Origin: Cristatella mucedo
Lineage: Eukaryota > Bryozoa > Phylactolaemata > Cristatellidae
DNA length: 64,000 nucleotides
Assembly (NCBI GenBank): GCA_009760855.2
Contig: WPIO01000037.1
Span: forward strand, 1,477,501 to 1,541,500
Direction: 5' to 3'
The translations under genes and the position numbers were made by a program. The notes below the pieces were generated by a model. That model saw nothing but the letters and a program-made list of their open reading frames with translations. It was not told where the DNA came from and searched no databases. Shown piece after piece: positions 1 through 12,399 of this stretch. The first letter of the stretch is position 1; each line of letters opens with the position of its first letter.

Positions 1-15
1 TTTCGCTTCCTCGCG

Positions 16-34
16 GCGCCGCCGCCGCCGCCGC
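16..34. repeat. (GCC)n run in GC-rich DNA
   Basis: A short perfect GCC repeat lies in a GC- and CpG-rich stretch (about 1-150). No coding exon could be recognised around it. Confidence 0.8.
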
Positions 35-188
35 TTCTCCTTCGTCGGACTTCTCCTGAGTTCTATGCGCGTAGCGAAGCGCAAGCTGTGTAGGTCAAGG
101 TCGGTGCATCGCGCGCCAAGGTCGGCCTGCGACGCAGCTATAATTGAGAACGTCGACGCTCTCTCTCTCTCTTCTCCTCTCTATGTCA

Positions 189-508
<320 letters not shown>

Positions 509-513
509 GCGGT

Positions 514-1030
514 GGTAGAAAAAGACGTGAGTGCTAACCGAGCGCGTCGGCCGGTCGACGCTGGCCGCTCGATCTTCCGGCGGCGTTACGCGGTCGCGAC
601 AGTCGTGCGAGAGTGCAAGCGCTGGATGCATTGAGCGGCTGCCCCATCTGCTCACTACTGCTCCGCGGTGGCCGCCGCGATGTCGCCGCCATAAATAATC
701 GAGTCCGAATATTAGTCCGCTCCTAATCCGTTTGTTAGTCTAATTACCAAGCAAATCATTAAGCAGTCTTTTTTAATCATAATTGCGAATGTCTAATAGT
801 TACGTTGCATGCTAAATTAGTAAAGGTAAATAATTTATTGTGATTATGAATAAGCTTATTACTTGGATTAATGCCAGGCAATTAATCACACTATAACCTG
901 GATTATTAAAAATAATTATCAATCGAACTAAAAATAGATTATCTTTATACAGTCAGAAATTTATCACTAATTCATTTTATTAGTAACCCGACTATTATTA
1001 GGATTAGTAAATAGTAATAATAACAATAAT
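514..1030. other. No gene seen
   Basis: The first ~190 bases are GC-rich and the remainder AT-rich, with many scattered ATTA/TAAT words. I see no coding frame, RNA gene or recognisable transposon. Confidence 0.6.
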
Positions 1031-2660
1031 ATATTTATGTAGCACCCCAAGAGAAATTAATCTCTTGGCACTATACCGACACTGTAAAGAAAGATATGCA
1101 CGCTTTCTAAATGCATGGTAAGTGATAACATGCGCAGAGTCAGCACACATAATCACACTTAGTGCAATTGACGCGGCCTAAGCAAGTGTCGTTTTCAAAA
1201 GGTGCTTTTAGCTTCTGTTTAAATTTCGTCAATAATAAGTAATCTAATAAAGCTATTTACTTCAACAGCTTCATTCGTATAGCAGCAGGAGAGCCTCAAA
1301 TGTTATCACTATTGCTTGCTGTGGGCAGTAAAGGATCGCCAATTGCAGGACTCGAAATCACGACTTGGATTTTTAGAGCTGGCACCTTACCTCCTTGGCT
1401 AAGATGTGGTGGCAAGTCGTTGGATCTCGTGACGTCATTCGGGAGTGGGTTCCAGGCTTTAGGAGCATACGAACTAAATGCACGTCTCCAAAGGATTTGA
1501 GGTTTGTATGAGTTATAAGTAAACGAATAGATTCCGAAAAGCGGGTGGTACGATGCTTAGCCTGGTGGGGGATTAGATCTGCTTGGTAGGCTGGAGCCAA
1601 AGAATAAAGGGATCTAAAAATGAGCGACAGAACCCTTGAAGTCATTGCGTTGCTTGACTGGGAGCCCAACCATGTCGGCGATAAGTGGTGTGATGTGGCA
1701 ACTGCGACGCTCACGACAGACAAGCCTAGCTGCAGAGTTGTGCACCAGCTGTAAGCGCGTGATTTTGCACAGGCCTGTAGACCTGCAGCAGTGAGTTACA
1801 GAAGTTAAGACGGGATGTCAGAAATGCACGGACCAATTTAGATGTGTTATCCCTGTCTAAACAAACCCGAAATTTAGCAATTTTATGTAGCTGAAAATAT
1901 ATGTAGACTTGAGTGTTGAGCTGATGTGGTCGTCTAATGAAAGGTCACTTTAGAACATGGCCCCTAGATTTCGTGCACATTCAACAGGAGATATGCTGGC
2001 AGAGCCAATGTTAAGCTTTAGCCTTTCGAATTTCTGAATCAAAGTTGGTTTTCCCATAACTAGTAAGTTGGTTTTATCATCATTTAATTTAAGAAAGTTT
2101 ACTGCCATACATGTGCGAATTTCGCGAATACATTCAGCAAGGGAGTTGAGAGAATTCGACGTTACGGAGGGCTATGAGGGATCAAAGTAAAGGTGCAACT
2201 GAGCGTCATCCGCATAGAATTGAAATCCTAGATTGTGCTTGGCAATCAAATCGGCTAGAGGGAGGGTATAAACCGTGAAAGGAACGGACAAAGCACGGAG
2301 CCCTGAGTACCCCATATTTTAGAGGTTCCTCTGATGATCTTTGTCAATTCACATCAACACTCTGGAGTCAGTGTCCCACGGAGATAGGACCTGAACCATT
2401 GCAGACCAGTGCCAGTGATGCCCAGGTGAGATGAGAGGCACTCAAGAAGGACTTGGTGATTGATAGTATCAAAAGCTGTCGAAAGATCGAGCAAAAAAGC
2501 GGAGATACTCTACCTAGGTCGGCATTCCTAAGTTGGTCGATACACACCCGAAGCACTGCCGACCTTATGGATTGGTTAGCTCTGAAACCAGACTGCAACT
2601 TACTAGCAAGACTTTAAGTTTCAATATGCGAGTTCGGCTGGTCTCTCTTCCAAGTTCAAT
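1031..2660 (-). mobile_element. LINE-A copy, old, 5'-truncated (minus strand)
   Basis: Reading on the minus strand this is the same element as the full-length copy at 21.6-25.2 kb. It starts at the 3' hairpin region (near 1040-1070, reduced to GCACC..AGAGAAATTAATCTCT) and runs back through the C-terminal domain and reverse transcriptase to about the segment upstream of the LDLSAAFD motif. It carries many substitutions and indels, so it is an old copy. The body is recognisable from short matches, for example the LSLTFRSL-like C-terminal segment near 1640 and the RT segment near 2490-2620. Confidence 0.85.
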
Positions 2661-4145
2661 ATTAACCAATAAAGTTATCAACCACGTTAGTAACCAAGTA
2701 ACCAAGTTAGTAACCAAGAGACAAGCACAAGACGACCGCTAAGAGTCCTCAGCAATATTATCACACTTGCGAGACAATTGTTACTAACGGAGTATTGGCG
2801 GCTTCGGCGTCCGAACGGAAGTAGGCCACAAGCACAGCGCCCGTGCTACGGTGCTAGCCTCAGCTGACGCGCGAGGAATGTAAACCGGTGAATGCATGAA
2901 GAGTCTGCAGAGAAGAGATTAAGTTCTTCTCCGAGTGCGCTTATGAAAATGTGTAATCGGTGGCGGGATCGGTAAAATCGGTAGCGAGGTACGCGCCGTT
3001 GCGAGCGCTTTACTTTACTGCCATAAACCGGTCCTACCTGTTTAAACAAGACGGACGCCCGAAATTCCGTTGTAAGCGGACCCCCCTCACTCCAGTATGT
3101 CTGCGATCATCGTGAGCGACGGTCCCGAAAGCGAAGGCGGACCGCTAAATTACCGAAAGACACGAGAGGCTAGCAGAGTAGCCGCCGGAGCACAGCTGTG
3201 CAGTCGAAGTTACTTTTAGCTATTCGTCAGCCTCTTGGCTCGGCCTCTCGTTCGCTCGAAGCGCAGTCTCTGAATTGACCTGCTGAAGCTGCTGCTTCAC
3301 CTGCGCTCGCCCCGTGGCCTTACTTTTGTTCTCTCGATGCATCCACGATTACAGAACATAAACCTCCAGGATGATGAATGACTTATATTCGAAAAGTTAT
3401 CCTACCAAAATCAGAAATAATTCTGGCTTCCTGACGTACATGAAGAGCTGAACTCTAATTTTCAAATTTTACTTTGATGCGTGAATTATTGGCCGTGTTA
3501 AGAAATCTTTACAAGGTACAAAGCTACATTGAAAAGGAAGCTTTTAAAAGTCACAAGCACGCACATAAACAAACCTCGCGCATGCACCTCGATCTATTAA
3601 GGTTCGACAAGTTGGAATGCAAATCGCATATGATGGAGAGATCGATAGATCGGTTATTTGTAGATACGTTGCTTCCGTTTTTTATCCGAGTTAGTCACGG
3701 TTGGCCTATTCAGTTTTTCTTGCATGCTTAAGTCGTCAGAACTTCTGATCCCATTGCTGACAGGTTTTGTCTTTGGAAAGGTCTCCTACACAAATTTTCT
3801 ATTGCCGTAACAAGTAAATATAAGTATTTTATTCACACTCCCACTTAATGTAACCAGACCTAGTCGTCCGTCCATGCGATCGCTACTAGCGGCAGGTATT
3901 TGTAGCCTCTAAGTATGTTTCGCTGTCTGACCGACCCACACGCGCTCCGACCACGCAAATATGTCCCAGTGTATTAATCTGGCTAGCTTTCTAGCGTCCC
4001 ATGTTGCTCCATATACCCTAGGTTAAAATCCTCTGATTCATAGTAGTTCCGTCAGGGAAGACAATGCTGCGCCATCTTGCCGCTTGACGCAAGTGCACCA
4101 TCTTGCGGCGTGGTGGACCTTCTCCCTTTAATTAGTAGGGATATA
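2661..4145. other. No gene seen
   Basis: There is a short direct repeat of a TAACCAAG word at 2690-2720. A CpG-rich stretch at about 2790-3330 could be regulatory but has no decisive signal. The ORFs here (up to 85 codons) show no family signature. Confidence 0.55.
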
Positions 4146-4146
4146 C

Positions 4147-4360
<214 letters not shown>

Positions 4361-4379
4361 GTAGATAGATTTTTCTGAC

Positions 4380-4600
4380 TGATATTGCGTCATCCCCTGA
4401 CTTGACGTTTAAAAGAAGTGAAGAAAAATCACCACCTCCTGACAGCCTGTGGTCCGCCGCTGTGAGCTGTATTTTGTGGGTGCTGAGACTATGCATTTTT
4501 TCACTAAGAAATTGACACACTTCCTTTCCAGAGTATTTAAACTGCATAGGAAGAGATTTAGTTATCTGCGGGCACTATATACAGGCGCTGACAAAGTTAT
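4380..4600 (+). mobile_element. Degraded LINE 3' end (plus)
   Basis: The order is a TCATCCCCTGACTTGAC segment (the TSPDLT part of LINE-A), then a stretch like the 3' UTR, then CATAGGAAGAGATTTAGTTAT and GCACTATATA, which look like a decayed version of the LINE 3' hairpin. It also resembles the divergent LINE tail at 42.75-42.83 kb. Similarity is by eye only. Confidence 0.45.
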
Positions 4601-5456
<856 letters not shown>

Positions 5457-5789
5457 CAACATTGTCCATCGTATAACACTATTTTTTTTATAAGAAAATA
5501 TTCAGTGTCTGCACATGCCCCCGAACCACGCCCCAAGTATGGCTGACAGGCAGAGTTTTGTGGATTGATGAATCGAAGTTTACCATTAACTATCCTAGAA
5601 CGATGCTCTAACGAAGCAAGCCACCATGACTGCCGTCAGGAGACGGCAAATATCAGCCGCTGTGGAGTGACCATATGAGGCTGCCGCACTGCAGCCATTA
5701 CCGGAAGTATAGCGCCTGGAAGTCACTATGAACCAGCATAAATACTTGAACATTGTATACAAAATATAGTGTTCTATTGATGAGCGGGT

Positions 5790-5831
<42 letters not shown>

Positions 5832-6119
5832 TTAGCAGCTGGAGAAAGATTTTAAACACAACATACTTTTGGCGAGAGCATTTTCGACCACCGAATCACT
5901 GGTATCCTCCACTGGCTGTTGTTGTATAAAAATGCCCTTCCTGTGAATGTAAAAGTACCCCCCTCTGCCTGGTCACTCAACTGGAGTTTCGCTTCCAGTC
6001 GGGGCAAAACCTTTCCATCGCCCAGAAATGGCGTTTTTATCCAACACTACGTTTATCGTTGTATTAACCGGTGATCTCTTTGAATAATTTTTACATTAAA
6101 TAAAAAATCCTTATAATAT
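5457..6119. other. Left flank of the Polinton; no gene seen
   Basis: Contains (TA)n at about 5793-5823 followed by a T run. The left end of the Polinton must lie near here or just before 6120, but I could not find a terminal inverted repeat matching the right flank at 29.2-29.4 kb. Confidence 0.5.
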
Positions 6120-8477
6120 ATGACGATGTATCCCAGAAAAAGAAACTCTTTTGCTACTGAAGTAATAAGACTCATCAACATTGATAATATTACTCTCCAG
6201 ACCGGCAAGAGATAAGCGCTTTATTTTCAGGTCTGTAAAGGATGGTGCAAAAAATAATATCAAGTTGTATGGGTCAAGAAGAAGAGGTATTATAATTGGA
6301 ACTAAAATGAATGATTCCCGTAGTGAACTTATTATTCATTATTCTATCTCTGTTAAGCCGTTCATGAAAAACCCATCTACTGGTAATAGTGACTTTTGGT
6401 TTGTTTCTACTTCTAGTTTAATTGTAGTTGCTAGGGATGAGTATCATTCAGTAACATCTAAGCAAATTAATTTATTAAAAGAAGTTATTGATCTTGCATC
6501 TGAGACAGCTGTTGGTTCTGGGTGGGTTATAACTAGTATTGTTCGTTTAGTTTCGTTATTGGTAATTTTGTTCAAAAAGGGGGTTCAAGTCATGTTCCAT
6601 CTCCAAAGACTATTTTTTATTAGGAAGTGCTGTATTAATGTGAAAAATAATGGTAATTACTGTGCGTAATGGTGTATGTTAGGATTTGTACATCCTTTTA
6701 AAGACCGTGGTCAAAAATTAATGTTTTTAAACAACATCTAGAAACTACATATTTAAGCTTAAAAGATTCTATTATTGGACTTGATTGGCCGTTTAAGGTT
6801 GTTGATACTAAATTATTAGGAAATGTACTGAATGTAAGTGTAAATGTTTTTGACTACCGTGAGAATTTAGGAGCAACATAATTAAAGTGTACAAAATGGG
6901 AGGACATTCCAGATAGAAATGCTGATATTTTGCTAGTAAGACATAAATATACAGAGCATTATATCTTGATTACTAAATATTTAATTCGTTTTGTCGCACT
7001 CCGAAATCTGGAGTTTCGTTATTTTATTGCCACAGATGCTTGGATAGATATTTCAATAATTATTCAGGTAAAAATTTGTTAACTTGCGATGATATAGTAA
7101 TGCAACTTCATAAGAAAAGCCTAAGGATTTTCAACTTAGATTTAACAATATTGCAAGATTCTTAGGACCTCAATATGTTTGTTATGCAAATTTTTAGAGT
7201 ATTTGTATTCATACTTGTACTATTTGTTTTGAGGGTGTCTGTAATTTTAATCCAACTGTTTGTGGAAATAAAACTAAGTTCATAAAGTGCTATACTAGTG
7301 ATATTTATAACAATGAGTGTGGTGAGAAAACTCCAAATACTATGCATGTACCATGAGGTTCAGCCTTCGTTATAGTTGAGTGGAATGGTAAAGCTACCTA
7401 CACTTTTATAACAGATAAGATAGGTGTGCTTCTATGTTTTTGACGGAGTTGATAAATACAACTTATACTCTTAAAAAAATATTAAACAATACTGCATTCA
7501 CTAAGATTTGTATGACAAAACAAGATGAGATTATTTTTGAGAAGTCTACTAATTGTTTGATGAGCAAAAGAAATAATCGACAGTCCTAGTGAGAAAGTTA
7601 GAGATTATTGTCACTTTACTGGTAGATTTAGGGGAGCTGCACATAGGTTGTGTAGCAATCGTGCTAGGTTTTGTCTTACTAATTGGAAGTTATCAGTTTT
7701 TCATAATTTCGGTGGATACTATTCATGCATACTTGTTAAGACATTAACCAATTTTGATGCTTTTGCTAAACCAATTGCACTACATATAGAAAAATATATT
7801 ATGCTTGCTGTAAAAGATATCGAATTCAAGGAAATTATGAATTGTATAAATGAAACTTTTGATGATATTTTTTAATCTGTATCTAGTAATTTAAGGAAAC
7901 TACTCTTCCACAAATTAAAGCACTTCGATCTTCATTAAATTTCAATAAAGATATTAGTGATTCAGAATATGAATTTGCTAAGGAAGTAATGAGTAAAGTT
8001 TGTACATAAGAATATTGATAATTATTATGATCACTACTTAGCTGCAAATGTAACACAACTTGCAGATTTCTTTGAGACATTTAAGAGTAGATTAGGTGAG
8101 TTATTTATATTAGATCATGCTAACTATCTATCTGCACCACAGTGTGCATGGTCTTGTTCTTTATATCTAACTGGTATTAATCTTGAGTTATTTGGTAAGA
8201 ATTAAGGTGATATTATTCTTTATCATGACTTCAGGAGATCTGTTAGAGGCAGTATTTGCCAAGTCATTATGAGGTGTGCTAGACTTAATAATCATAGAGT
8301 ACCTGGTTATGATAGCAATAAGCCCGCTACAAATATAATGTATTGGGATGCTTGTAGTCTTTATCCAACTGTCATGAAATGGTGCCTACCTCTTAGTAAT
8401 GTTAGGGAAAATTCTGTTTCTAGTTGGACTCCAGAGAGATTCATTAATCTACCTTCTGATTCAACAGAAGTTCTCTG

Positions 8478-9392
8478 TATAGATTGGAAAGGCTGACTCA
8501 AAATTGGCTCTGCCAGCATATCTCCAGTTGAATCAGCTCGAAATCTAGGTGTCATATTCCAAAGCGACCTCTCGTTAAACGACCATATCAGCTCCACAGT
8601 GTAATCTGCCTATTTTCAGCTTCATAACATTGCTAAAATTCGGGCTTATTTAGATAAGGATACCACGTCCAAGTTGGTCCGTGCATTCGTGACATCCCGT
8701 CTCGACTTCTGCAACTCACAGCTTACTGGCCTACCAGCATGTGCGATCAGGCGATTGCAGCTGGTGCAAAACTCGGCAGCTAGACTTGTCTGTCGTGAGT
8801 GTCGCAGTTGCCACATTACTCCACTTCTCGCCGACCTGCACTGGCTACCAGTCAAGCAACGGATTGACTTCAAGGTTTTGTCGCTCACTTTTAGGTCCTT
8901 TCATTCTATAGCTCCAGCCTATCCCTCAGATGTACTACCCCATCAGGCCAAGCATCGTACCACCCGCTTTTCGGAATCCAACAGTCTACAAATACCTCGT
9001 ACAAACCTTAAATCCTTTGGAGACCGTGCATTTAGTTCGTATGCTCCCAAAGCCTGGAACTCCCTCCCGACCTGCGTAAGAACATCCCCTGACCTGACCA
9101 CATTTAAAACGAACTTAAAAACACACCTATTTAGGACAGCATTTAGTGGGTCCCGGTGATTCGTCCTTCATGTGCTTATGCGTGCTGACACTGTGCATGC
9201 TGCCACTAACCACATTTGCATGCTGATTTTGTGCATGTCACCCCTAACCATATTATTCATTTTGTTGGTTTTTCAAGCATGATTTTACTTACCATTCAAT
9301 TGCATTTCACTTTGCAGCAAATGAAAAGCGCCTAGAAAGAGATTAAGTTTTGTGAGGGCGCTTTATCAAGTGCATTATTATTATTATTATAT
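8478..9392 (+). mobile_element. LINE-A insertion in polB, 5'-truncated
   Basis: Matches the full-length element from the LERLTLKIGSAS region through the C-terminal domain, ending in SGSR and a stop at 9157-9159. The 3' UTR, hairpin and a (TTA)n tail follow. Polymerase coding sequence stops just before it (after ..TEVLCI) and resumes just after it (LDIMYLE..LNDLYND), so this is a clean insertion. The ORF from 8674 to 9159 (161 codons) is intact but is only the C-terminal fragment. Confidence 0.95.
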
Positions 9393-9708
9393 GAAGTTGG
9401 ATATTATGTATCTTGAATGACTAAATGATCTCTATAATGATTATCTACTTTCTGCTTATTCGAGGATAACTGATTCAAGTGAACATACTCAGAGTATCAG
9501 AAAGCTTTTTATCCACGTAATGCACCTACACCGAAGTTGGTAGCTGATTCATTACTAAAGTATAAACAATTAGCACACTATAAATACTTACAGATCTTAT
9601 CTAAGAAGGAATTACGTATCAATAGATTGCATTGTGTGTTTACGTATGATCAAGCTCCTTGGTCAAAAAACATTGATAGATATTTGTGCTGAGAAGAGCG
9701 TTGAGTAT

Positions 9709-9712
9709 GAGA

Positions 9713-9761
<49 letters not shown>
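9709..9761. repeat. (GA)n microsatellite inside polB
   Basis: About 25 GA units sit between two conserved polymerase blocks, in a place where the family normally has coding sequence. It therefore expanded or was acquired after the gene lost function. Confidence 0.9.
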
Positions 9762-9763
<2 letters not shown>

Positions 9764-10542
9764 GTGCATTTTCAAGAAATATTTGCAAAGGCTTGAAGGA
9801 TCAGATATTCGGGAAAACTTTTGAAGAGGTAGAAAGAAGGGTAAATTTTAAGATAGTCATCCTTCTGTTAAAAATGGATCCAAGATTTATCATAAGTTAA
9901 TGAAAGATCCATCTATGAAATCATTTAGATGCTTTGATAAGACATTGGTAGCTTTTGAGCATAGTTAGAAAGTGACAAGATTAAATAAACCATTATTCAT
10001 AGGCAGTTTCATTCTAAATTTATCTAAACTGCACATACAGATTTTTGCTATGATGTCTTAATGCCAAAGTTTGAAAACAAAGTTAGACTAATATATACTG
10101 GCACAGATTCACTAGTTATTGAGGTGAGTGAAAAGTGAAAACCTTTATCTAGAGTGAGAGGGGATTAAAGACTGGTTTCAGACTATAGAATTTGATCAGT
10201 TTAAGGATGAAGCTGAGAGAAAACCTATTGAAGAAATTTGTGCTCTTAGACTTAAGTTATATTCAGTTAAGCTTGGTAGGGAAAGTGAATAATTTATGAT
10301 TAAGAGTAAAGGATTCCCTGGTAGCGTTGTCATGAAGGAATTGTCTGAACACTGCTAATGAGATGTTTCAGCCTGTAACTGCTACTAACCCAGGCGCAAT
10401 GAAGAAGTATAATGGAATTTTAAAACAGGGCTTCATAAGATTGGTCAAAAGGGTCATGCAATTTCTACAAAGTATCCCTCCAAGAGAGCATTATATGCAT
10501 GTGATTCAAAAAGACACTTAACTGCGGCCGCTGCTCCTACGC

Positions 10543-10598
10543 CACTATAGAATTGAAATGGTCACTATAGAATTGAAATGGTCACTATAGAATTGAAA
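10543..10598. repeat. 20-bp tandem repeat, 2.8 copies
   Basis: The unit CACTATAGAATTGAAATGGT is repeated at 10543 and 10563, then partially at 10583. It lies just after the last recognisable polymerase block and may have destroyed the original stop region. Confidence 0.95.
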
Positions 10599-10678
10599 AA
10601 ACCTGAGGTTATTGTCACAACTGCAAAGTTTAAATAATTTTTAATTAAAAAAGGAAGACAATTTCCACAGCTTAGGAA

Positions 10679-10798
10679 ATGTCTGATAAAGAACCAGTTC
10701 AAAAATCTGATTCATGCGAACGTGATGATGAACCTCTTTCTGGAGACGAACGAGAATATGCCTACTCAGACGGTGATGAATATGATCCAGATTATTAA
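10679..10798 (+). CDS. Small acidic ORF, Polinton orphan
   Basis: A 39-codon frame opening with MSDKEPVQKSD and very rich in Asp and Glu (DDEPLSGDEREYAYSDGDEY). The same frame continues past the TAA for about 18 more residues (SGRKEFEYKLHESEEYNK), so the stop may be a nonsense mutation in a longer acidic protein. It lies between polB and the next ORF on the same strand, spaced as expected for compact virus-like genes. No family is recognised. It could be an acidic scaffold- or regulator-like protein, which is a guess only. Confidence 0.45.
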   Translation: MSDKEPVQKSDSCERDDEPLSGDEREYAYSDGDEYDPDY

Positions 10799-10906
10799 TC
10801 AGGTAGAAAAGAATTCGAATACAAATTACACGAAAGTGAGGAATACAACAAATGATGATTTATTTATGTGATTTATTTTTATTGGATTTTTTACTATTAT
10901 ACAGAA

Positions 10907-11103
10907 ATGGATGTATCAAGAATTCTTAGCTGTGAACAAGCTCGTGAAACGACACTACAAATGTATCGCCATAAAATGAAATTAATTGATCAGAGAATAG
11001 TTAAGCCTTCTATGTATAAGTTATTTTTTGTATCCTGATATTTCATATTTAAATCTACTTAATGAAATCTGCGATATCAGTGATTACTGGAGTGTAAACG
11101 TAA
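10907..11103 (+). pseudogene. Orphan ORF starting MDVSRILSCEQ, frameshifted
   Basis: An ATG at 10907 opens 43 codons (MDVSRILSCEQARETT..) to a TGA at 11036. Reading continues in a shifted frame with SYLNLLNEICDISDYWSV to about 11103. The polypeptide looks like a charged, helical protein. It has no recognised domain. It follows the acidic ORF by about 100 bases on the same strand and is likely one more Polinton gene broken once. Confidence 0.4.
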
Positions 11104-11159
11104 AATAATTAGCATGATATCAGGTGAATAAAAGGGAGTAAAAAGAAATCACTTGTTAC

Positions 11160-11853
11160 CAAAGATAATGTGCAAGCTAGTATGATGTCTGCTGATTAAT
11201 TTTGTTTAATTCGTGTACATATTATTGAGGACAGTAGATACAACTACAACAGATATTTCTGATCATAATAAAGCTACTGCTGCTACATTCCTTTAAGTCT
11301 TATGTTGATTATCTAGTTAAATCCAGAATGACTGCTTATGATACACAGACACTCGACTCTGATATCTCCATATTTACAGATCAATCTGTTAAAAAATGTA
11401 TGCTGATGAGTGTGATGCTGAAGCACACGGAGTTATTAATGCTGGAGTAAGTAAAGTTACTACCGATCTTGAAGCAACTGTTAAAACAAAGGTTGATAAT
11501 CTTCTTGATACGCTTGGAGAAATATCATCTTATACTAGGAATTGCAAATCATCTTCCTACTATTTTTACTCTCTTTTCTGGCGTTTCTGAAGTTAAAACC
11601 TGGTATCTCAAGTATTCTTAAGGATGAGTGCTATGCTATTATACCAGACATTACAGATGGAACAAGTGCTAGACACAAAGCTACTATTGCTGCTGCTGCT
11701 GCTGCTTTAACTTCGTCTTCATCTAAACCTGCTGTATCTGCTTATACAACTACACCTTCCATTACATCTGCTGCTTCTGATTCTACAACGACACTACCTG
11801 CACCTGTGTCTACAATCACACCTCGCGTTCGCGTTAATACAATTACACAATAA
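11160..11853 (+). pseudogene. Orphan ORF with Ala/Ser/Thr-rich C terminus (broken)
   Basis: Upstream pieces read YVDYLVKSRMTAYDTQTLDS in one frame, then an open frame at 11396 (ADECDAEAHGVINAGVSKVTTDL..). A frame from 11542 ends at 11853 with a low-complexity tail. That tail has an alanine run from GCT codons at about 11691-11709 and then many Ser, Thr and Pro. Heptad-like spacing in the middle (DLEATVKTKVDNLLDTLGEI) suggests a coiled coil. A coiled-coil plus Ser/Thr-rich protein would fit a virion accessory protein, but no family is recognised. Confidence 0.4.
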
Positions 11854-11872
11854 AGAATATTTATAGCATAGA

Positions 11873-12302
11873 ATGAACCCAACTCTTATCGCGATAAGAT
11901 TTTAAAATGATCGTAGAGAAGTTATTGGGCAATCAAATAGTAATTTTAAAATCTGCTCACTTCCAATGGGTTGCATTGAGGATATTCGTAGTTCTTTGAT
12001 TGAATCATTAAGATTGTTAAGTGAGTACAAGTTTATTAGAATGAATCCAAATAATTGATATATGTAAAACCTATATACTAAATTTCGAGATGGAAATTTA
12101 TTTTCTAAATTGTTCGCAGATCTAAGAATTCACGTTGTAAATTACATGAGATCAGAAGTTTATCTTGAAAAGTTAAAAAAATTAGTGATATGTCTAAAGC
12201 AGTTATTATTGGGTCTTATTCTCCAACATTTGCGAATCCTAAAGAGTTCCTACAAGAGAACCTCAGTTGGAAATTTAAATTTCAGTAATGCAATTTTTTA
12301 AA
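11873..12302 (+). pseudogene. Orphan Polinton ORF relic
   Basis: An ATG at 11873 (MNPTLIAIRF) is soon followed by stops. Coding-like segments continue in other frames (SLPMGCIEDIRSSLIESLRL; LFADLRIHVVNYMRSEVYLE; MSKAVIIGSYSPTFANPKEF) up to about 12300. The segments share the AT-rich codon use of the surrounding Polinton genes. I recognise no domain. The order of frames suggests at least three frameshifts. Confidence 0.35.
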
Positions 12303-12399
12303 TTGTATTGAGTGCTTCTGCTTCTGTCTTAGTTATCTAATTAATAAAAATCTCACTAGTCCCTATTGTAATTTGTGTGCTAACTTTATAAATAATTTA

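Larger units (their letters stand above)
6120..10625 (+). pseudogene. polB: Polinton protein-primed family B DNA polymerase (broken)
   Basis: This would be the replicative polymerase of a Polinton/Maverick, copying its linear DNA from a terminal-protein primer. Conserved blocks appear in the right order across several frames. They are: a GSGWVI block near 6517; a VNVKNN-type block near 6630; a YCHRCLDRYFNNYSG cysteine block near 7030; the Exo I block near 7183, where YADFE-type residues read YANF then stop; RDYCHFTGRFRGAAH near 7600; the Exo II HN..Y block near 7702; an EYEFAKEVMSK block near 7965; motif A DACSLYPT at 8347; an LNDLYNDYLL block near 9420; and motif C at 10094, which reads YTGTDS, so the first Asp of the DTDS-type motif is Gly. 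KRALYACDSKRHL near 10480 closes the gene. A LINE-A copy (8478-9392) and a GA repeat (9709-9761) split it. Numerous stops and frameshifts make it non-functional. The family is identified from motif order, not from a search. Confidence 0.9.

Noticed and set aside
10525..10560. GCGGCCGC plus CACTATAG, reminiscent of a cloning vector
   Set aside because: CACTATAG belongs to a 20-bp tandem repeat, the rest of a phage promoter is absent, and Polinton-like sequence continues on both sides.
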